In this document: piece by piece, positions 33,455-37,416 of the stretch
How positions within the stretch are numbered: the first letter of the stretch is position 1
Layout of the letters: each line of letters starts with the position of its first letter
Assembly (NCBI GenBank): GCA_937870775.1
Contig: CALMZU010000318.1
Location: forward strand, 1 to 37,416
Reading direction: 5' to 3'
From: an uncultured Elusimicrobia bacterium
GTDB taxonomy: Bacteria; Elusimicrobiota; Elusimicrobia; Elusimicrobiales; UBA9959
DNA length: 37,416 nucleotides
The notes under the pieces: model-generated
Told to the model about the DNA's origin: nothing
Databases searched by the model: none
The model's input: the letters and a program-made list of their open reading frames with translations, nothing else
Translations under genes and position numbers: made by a program

Positions 33455-34627
33455 ATGATGCCGGCCATCAACGAGAAGCGCATGGTACAGCTGTTCTGCG
33501 ACCTCGCGAAAATAACCTCGCTTTCGGGCAAGGAAGGCGCCATAGCCAGGCGCCTCTCCACGCTGCTCAAGTTCATGGGGGCCGAGGTCACCATAGACGA
33601 CGCCGGCCGCAAGATATCCGGCGAGACCGGCAACCTGATAGCCCGCTTCCCGGGCACCGTCCCCTGCGAACCCTTCCTGCTCTCCGCCCACATGGACACC
33701 GTCGGCCCGGCGCAGGACGTAAGGCCGGTCGTAGGGCGGGACCGCGTCACCTCCGACGGCACCACCGTGCTGGGCGCCGACTGCAAGGCCGGCATAGCCG
33801 TGATACTCGAGGTCCTGAAGGTCCTCGACGAGAACCGCCTGCCCCGCCCGCCGGTGGAGGTGGTGTTCACGATCAGCGAGGAAATGGCGCTGCTCGGCGC
33901 CAAGTACCTTGACTACGGCTCGCTGCGCTCGCGCTGCGGCCTCATCTTCGACAACGAACAGCCCATAGAGAACGTCATAACCAGCGCCCCCGCCGCCGAC
34001 AAGATGGACATAAAGGTATACGGGGCCGCGGCCCATTCCGGCGTGGCCCCGGAGAAGGGCATCTCCGCCATAAAGGTGGTCTCCGACGCCGTCTCGCGGA
34101 TGAAGCTGGGCCGCATAGACAGCATGACCACGGCCAACATCGGCACCATCTCCGGCGGCAGCGGCATAAACATAGTGCCGCCGCTGGTGGAACTGTCAGG
34201 CGAGGCGCGCAGCCACGACCCGGCCCGCCTGCGCCGCCAGACCCGCCACATGGAGGACTGCCTGAAGAAGGCCGTGCGCGGGGTGAAGGTGCGCGCCGGC
34301 GGCAGGCTGGTCACGCCGCGCTACGAATTCCTGGTGGAGCGCAAGTTCCCGAACCTGCGCATAGAGAAGAACAACCCAGTGCTGCCGCTGCTGGCCGGCG
34401 CGCTCAAGGCCGAGGGCCTGCGCATGAAGCCGTCGGCCTCGGGCGGGGGCACAGACGGCAACATCTTCTGCGGGCACGGCATAAAGGCGCCCGTGATCTC
34501 CACCGGCATGAGGGACGTGCACACCACGTCGGAATACCTGGACCTTAAGGATTTCTTCGCCTGCGCCCGCGTCACGCTGCGCGTGCTGCGGGACTGGTCC
34601 GGGACAGGGAGGGGCGGCAGCAACTGA
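33455..34627 (+). CDS. M20-family metallopeptidase (PepT-like)
   Basis: LLSAHMDTVGP, VLGADCKAGIAVILE, FTISEEMALLGAKYLD, DVHTTSEYLDLKDF. Confidence 0.9.
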   Translation: MMPAINEKRMVQLFCDLAKITSLSGKEGAIARRLSTLLKFMGAEVTIDDAGRKISGETGNLIARFPGTVPCEPFLLSAHMDTVGPAQDVRPVVGRDRVTSDGTTVLGADCKAGIAVILEVLKVLDENRLPRPPVEVVFTISEEMALLGAKYLDYGSLRSRCGLIFDNEQPIENVITSAPAADKMDIKVYGAAAHSGVAPEKGISAIKVVSDAVSRMKLGRIDSMTTANIGTISGGSGINIVPPLVELSGEARSHDPARLRRQTRHMEDCLKKAVRGVKVRAGGRLVTPRYEFLVERKFPNLRIEKNNPVLPLLAGALKAEGLRMKPSASGGGTDGNIFCGHGIKAPVISTGMRDVHTTSEYLDLKDFFACARVTLRVLRDWSGTGRGGSN

Positions 34628-34639
34628 CCGCCTGGAACA

Positions 34640-35218
34640 ATGGCACACGCTTTCGATCCCGCCGAAAGGCATAAACTGGACACCGCCGAAAGGCGCGCCG
34701 AGATGCCGCCGGAGACCACGCTGGTGAAGGCCGGCCTGAAGCCCGGCGACTCCGTGCTGGACATAGGCTGCGGCACAGGCTACTTCGCGCTGGCCGCGGC
34801 CAGGATGGTGGGGCACAAGGGCAGCGTCTGCGCTGTGGACATCTCCGGCGTGATGCTGGCCGAGCTGCGGTCCAGGACCGCCTCGTCGGGCATCTTCAAC
34901 GTCGAGACCTCCCAGACCCCGCACGGCAAGCTCGTCATACCTGAGGGGAACTACACGCTGGCGCTGATGGTCAACGTGCTGCACGAGGTGGACGACAAGA
35001 AGGCCTTCCTGGCCTCGGTGGCGGCCGCGCTGAAGCCCGGCGTGAAACTGGCCGTCATAGAATGGAAGAAGGCCGACACGCCGCAGGGCCCGCCGCTGAA
35101 AGAACGGATCTCCGAGGACGAGATGCAGGTGCTGCTCAAGAAAGCCGGTTTCTCGGAACCGGTCTCGCAGGAACTCTCCCCGTCGTACACTCTCTACACC
35201 TGCACCCGGAATGAATAA
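34640..35218 (+). CDS. Class I SAM-dependent methyltransferase
   Basis: VLDIGCGTGYFALAAARMVGHKGSVCAVDIS motif I; LMVNVLHEVDDKKAFLASVAAALKPG. Confidence 0.9.
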   Translation: MAHAFDPAERHKLDTAERRAEMPPETTLVKAGLKPGDSVLDIGCGTGYFALAAARMVGHKGSVCAVDISGVMLAELRSRTASSGIFNVETSQTPHGKLVIPEGNYTLALMVNVLHEVDDKKAFLASVAAALKPGVKLAVIEWKKADTPQGPPLKERISEDEMQVLLKKAGFSEPVSQELSPSYTLYTCTRNE

Positions 35219-36653
35219 GGCCAGGATAGAGAGCTACGCGCTGTCGGCGCTCTCCGGCCTGATGCTGGCCGGCGCCTTCGCGCCCTTCGGCCGCGCTTGG
35301 CTGGCCTGGGCCGCGCTGGCCCCGCTCCTGTACGCGGTCATCTCCAGCCACGGCCCCGCCGCGGCCGCCCGCCGCGGCGCCGCCGCCGGACTGGTCTTCT
35401 ACTGCATATCCCTTTCCTGGATGCCCAACGTCGTGGGCTGGATGGCCCCGCTGTTCTGGTGCATCTTCGCGCTGTGGCCGGCGCTGTTCGCAGCGCTGTC
35501 TAAGGCGCTCTACACCCATATGGAAGGCCACGGCATAAACGAGCCGCGCGCCCTGCTGTGGACGCTGGCCGCCGGCCTGAACTGGGCCGGCCTCGAATAT
35601 TTCCGCTCGGAGCTCTGGCCGCTGGAATGCCCCTGGCTCTGCCTCGGCTACAGCCAGGCGTACAGCCACGCGGTGTACCAGACGCTGAGCGTCTGGGGCG
35701 TGTACGGCCTCTCGGCGCTGATAGCCGCCTGCGGCGCGGCCATAGCGCTGCTGCCGCGCCGCCGCTTCCCGTGGCTGCCGGCCGCCGTCTGCGCCGCCGC
35801 GCTGGTGGTCTCCGTCTCCTGGGGACGCCGCCGCCTCGAGACCCAGCGCGCCGAGAACGGCCGGCCCGTGAAGGTGGCGCTGGTGCAGGCCGAGAACTCA
35901 GATATAGCCAAGCTCGCCCGCCTCAGCCTTACGCCCGAGGCCGCCGCCGCCGACCTGCTGGTCTGGCCCGAATACTCCGTATACCTGCCGTCCGCCGGCA
36001 GCGAACCATATATACGCCATATAGCCGCGGCGCTCAAGCGTTCTCGCTCCACGGCCGTGATAGGCGCCGTCGTGATGCCCGACAAGGCGCGCGGCGTGGA
36101 GCGGGCGAATTTCACGCTGATGCTCGACGGGGCAAAGAAGCCGATAGGCCGCTACGACAAGATGCACCCGGTGCAGTTCGTCGAGAGCGGCCTGCGCGGC
36201 AACCGCCGCCCGGCGCCGGTGGACACGCCGGCGGCCAGGCTGGCCCCGCAGATCTGCTACGACCTCGCCTTCGAGGACGGCTCGCGCCTGATGGCGCGCC
36301 AGGGCGGGGAACTCCTCGTTACCCCGACGCTGGACCCGGCGGAGTGGGGCGAACTGCAGCACCGCCAGCATTCCGACATGACCTCCGCCCGCGCGGTGGA
36401 GACCGGCCTCTGGGCGGTGCGCGCCGCCTCGTCGGGCTGGTCGCAGGTGGTGGACCGCTTCGGCTTCACCCGCGCGGAACTGGCCCCCGGCCGCGAGGGC
36501 GCGCTGTGCGCCACGGCCTGGGCCGCCCCCGGCGGCACGTTCTACACCCGGTACGGCTGGCTGTTCGCGCCGCTGGCTTTCCTGTTCCTGCTCGCCTCGT
36601 CGCTGTTCGCCTTCCGCGAGCGGCTGGCCAATTTGCTAAAATCATTCAGATGA
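35211..36653 (+). CDS. lnt: Apolipoprotein N-acyltransferase
   Basis: Polytopic N-term plus nitrilase domain with triad context WPEYS, YDKMHPVQFVE, PQICYDLAFED. Confidence 0.92.
   Translation: MNKARIESYALSALSGLMLAGAFAPFGRAWLAWAALAPLLYAVISSHGPAAAARRGAAAGLVFYCISLSWMPNVVGWMAPLFWCIFALWPALFAALSKALYTHMEGHGINEPRALLWTLAAGLNWAGLEYFRSELWPLECPWLCLGYSQAYSHAVYQTLSVWGVYGLSALIAACGAAIALLPRRRFPWLPAAVCAAALVVSVSWGRRRLETQRAENGRPVKVALVQAENSDIAKLARLSLTPEAAAADLLVWPEYSVYLPSAGSEPYIRHIAAALKRSRSTAVIGAVVMPDKARGVERANFTLMLDGAKKPIGRYDKMHPVQFVESGLRGNRRPAPVDTPAARLAPQICYDLAFEDGSRLMARQGGELLVTPTLDPAEWGELQHRQHSDMTSARAVETGLWAVRAASSGWSQVVDRFGFTRAELAPGREGALCATAWAAPGGTFYTRYGWLFAPLAFLFLLASSLFAFRERLANLLKSFR
36637..36642 (+). promoter_or_regulatory. 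-10-like element (TAAAAT) before the response regulator gene
   Basis: TAAAAT inside lnt 3' end, 7 nt before ATG 36650; weak -35. Confidence 0.35.
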
Positions 36654-37416
36654 AAAGAGCCCAACGCATACTCTGCGTCGACGACGAGGACTTCAACCTC
36701 GACCTGCTGGAGACGCTGCTGACGCCCAGGGGATACGAGACCGTCACCGCGCTCAACGGCCGCGAGGCGCTCGACATCCTGTCGCGCAAGGCCGTGGACC
36801 TGGTGCTCCTCGACGTGAACATGCCGGTGATGAACGGCATAGAGCTCTGCTCCCGCATCAAGGCGGACCCGCAGCTGCGGCACATCCCGGTCATCATGAT
36901 CACCTCGCTGGACTCGCAGGGCAACCGCATGAAGGGCATGGAGGCCGGGGCCGAGGAGTTCCTGTCGAAGCCCTACGACCAGGCCGAGCTGCTGCTGAGG
37001 ATAGGCAACCTGCTGCGCACCGCCGAGTACGAGGACGCTTTCGAATACCTGATACTGGCGCTGGCCCGCGCGGCCGAGGCCAACGACATAGACACCGGCA
37101 ACCACATCCTGCGCGTGGCCGAGTACGCCGCCCTCGTCGCCCGAGAGCTCGGGCAGAGCGAGAAGTTCATAGAGAGCATACACAGCCAGGCCACGCTTCA
37201 CGACGTGGGCAAGGTGCACGTGTCGAGCCACATCCTGAAGAAACCCGCCCGCCTGACCGACGAGGAGATGGAGGAGATGAAGCTCCACACCACGTTCGGC
37301 GCGGTCATCATCGGCGACCACCCGCACCTGGAGATGGGCCGGCGCATAGCGCTGTGCCACCACGAGCGCTGGGACGGCACCGGCTACCCGAAGGGCCTGA
37401 AGGGGGAGGAGATCCC
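36650..37416 (+). CDS. Response regulator with HD-GYP domain (3' truncated by window edge)
   Basis: Manual translation: [24 protein letters not shown]...[15 protein letters not shown]...EEFLSKPYD... then [24 protein letters not shown]...[20 protein letters not shown]. Absent from the track because the stop is outside the window. Confidence 0.92.
   Translation, partial: [255 protein letters not shown]

Noticed and set aside
1-37416. CRISPR arrays, tRNA/rRNA genes, transposases, prophage or defence genes
   Set aside because: I saw no direct-repeat arrays, no tRNA-like cloverleaf in the few intergenic gaps, and no transposase, integrase or phage motifs. A tRNAscan/CRISPR finder run would confirm.

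Overview
High-GC bacterial window with almost no non-coding space. AUA is unusually common for Ile; together with the hydrogenase this loosely suggests an Elusimicrobiota-like genome, but the taxonomy is only a guess. Left to right: (1) a complex-I-like, group-4-type [NiFe]-hydrogenase operon (NuoL-, N-, J-, K-, A-, B-, C-, D-, H- and I-like; NuoL truncated by the window edge); (2) an MscS channel and a parvulin-type PPIase; (3) a minus-strand four-gene membrane operon headed by a DUF6754-type protein, function unknown; (4) a minus-strand Yej/Opp-like peptide ABC importer (SBP, two permeases, two separate ATPases); (5) a GT39/PMT-like membrane glycosyltransferase; (6) a minus-strand three-gene operon: small conserved protein, GlmL/MutL-family ASKHA ATPase with no glutamate mutase in view, and a barrel-sandwich/KOW-like protein; (7) anchored low-complexity secreted proteins, DUF192, a stand-alone Lrp/AsnC RAM domain, Dtd, a lipoprotein, a DUF985 cupin, RNase R and a PAP2 phosphatase; (8) an M20 peptidase, SAM methyltransferase, Lnt and a truncated response regulator/HD-GYP gene. 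Best candidates for something undescribed: the DUF6754 operon and the orphan GlmL-like operon (possibly one split system), and the hydrogenase that keeps NiFe ligands but has NuoA/J/K-like membrane subunits. A window-wide signal is that several operon-leading genes have a -10 box 6-8 nt before the ATG and no Shine-Dalgarno, suggesting leaderless transcripts. All domain calls come from reading motifs; no searches were run.
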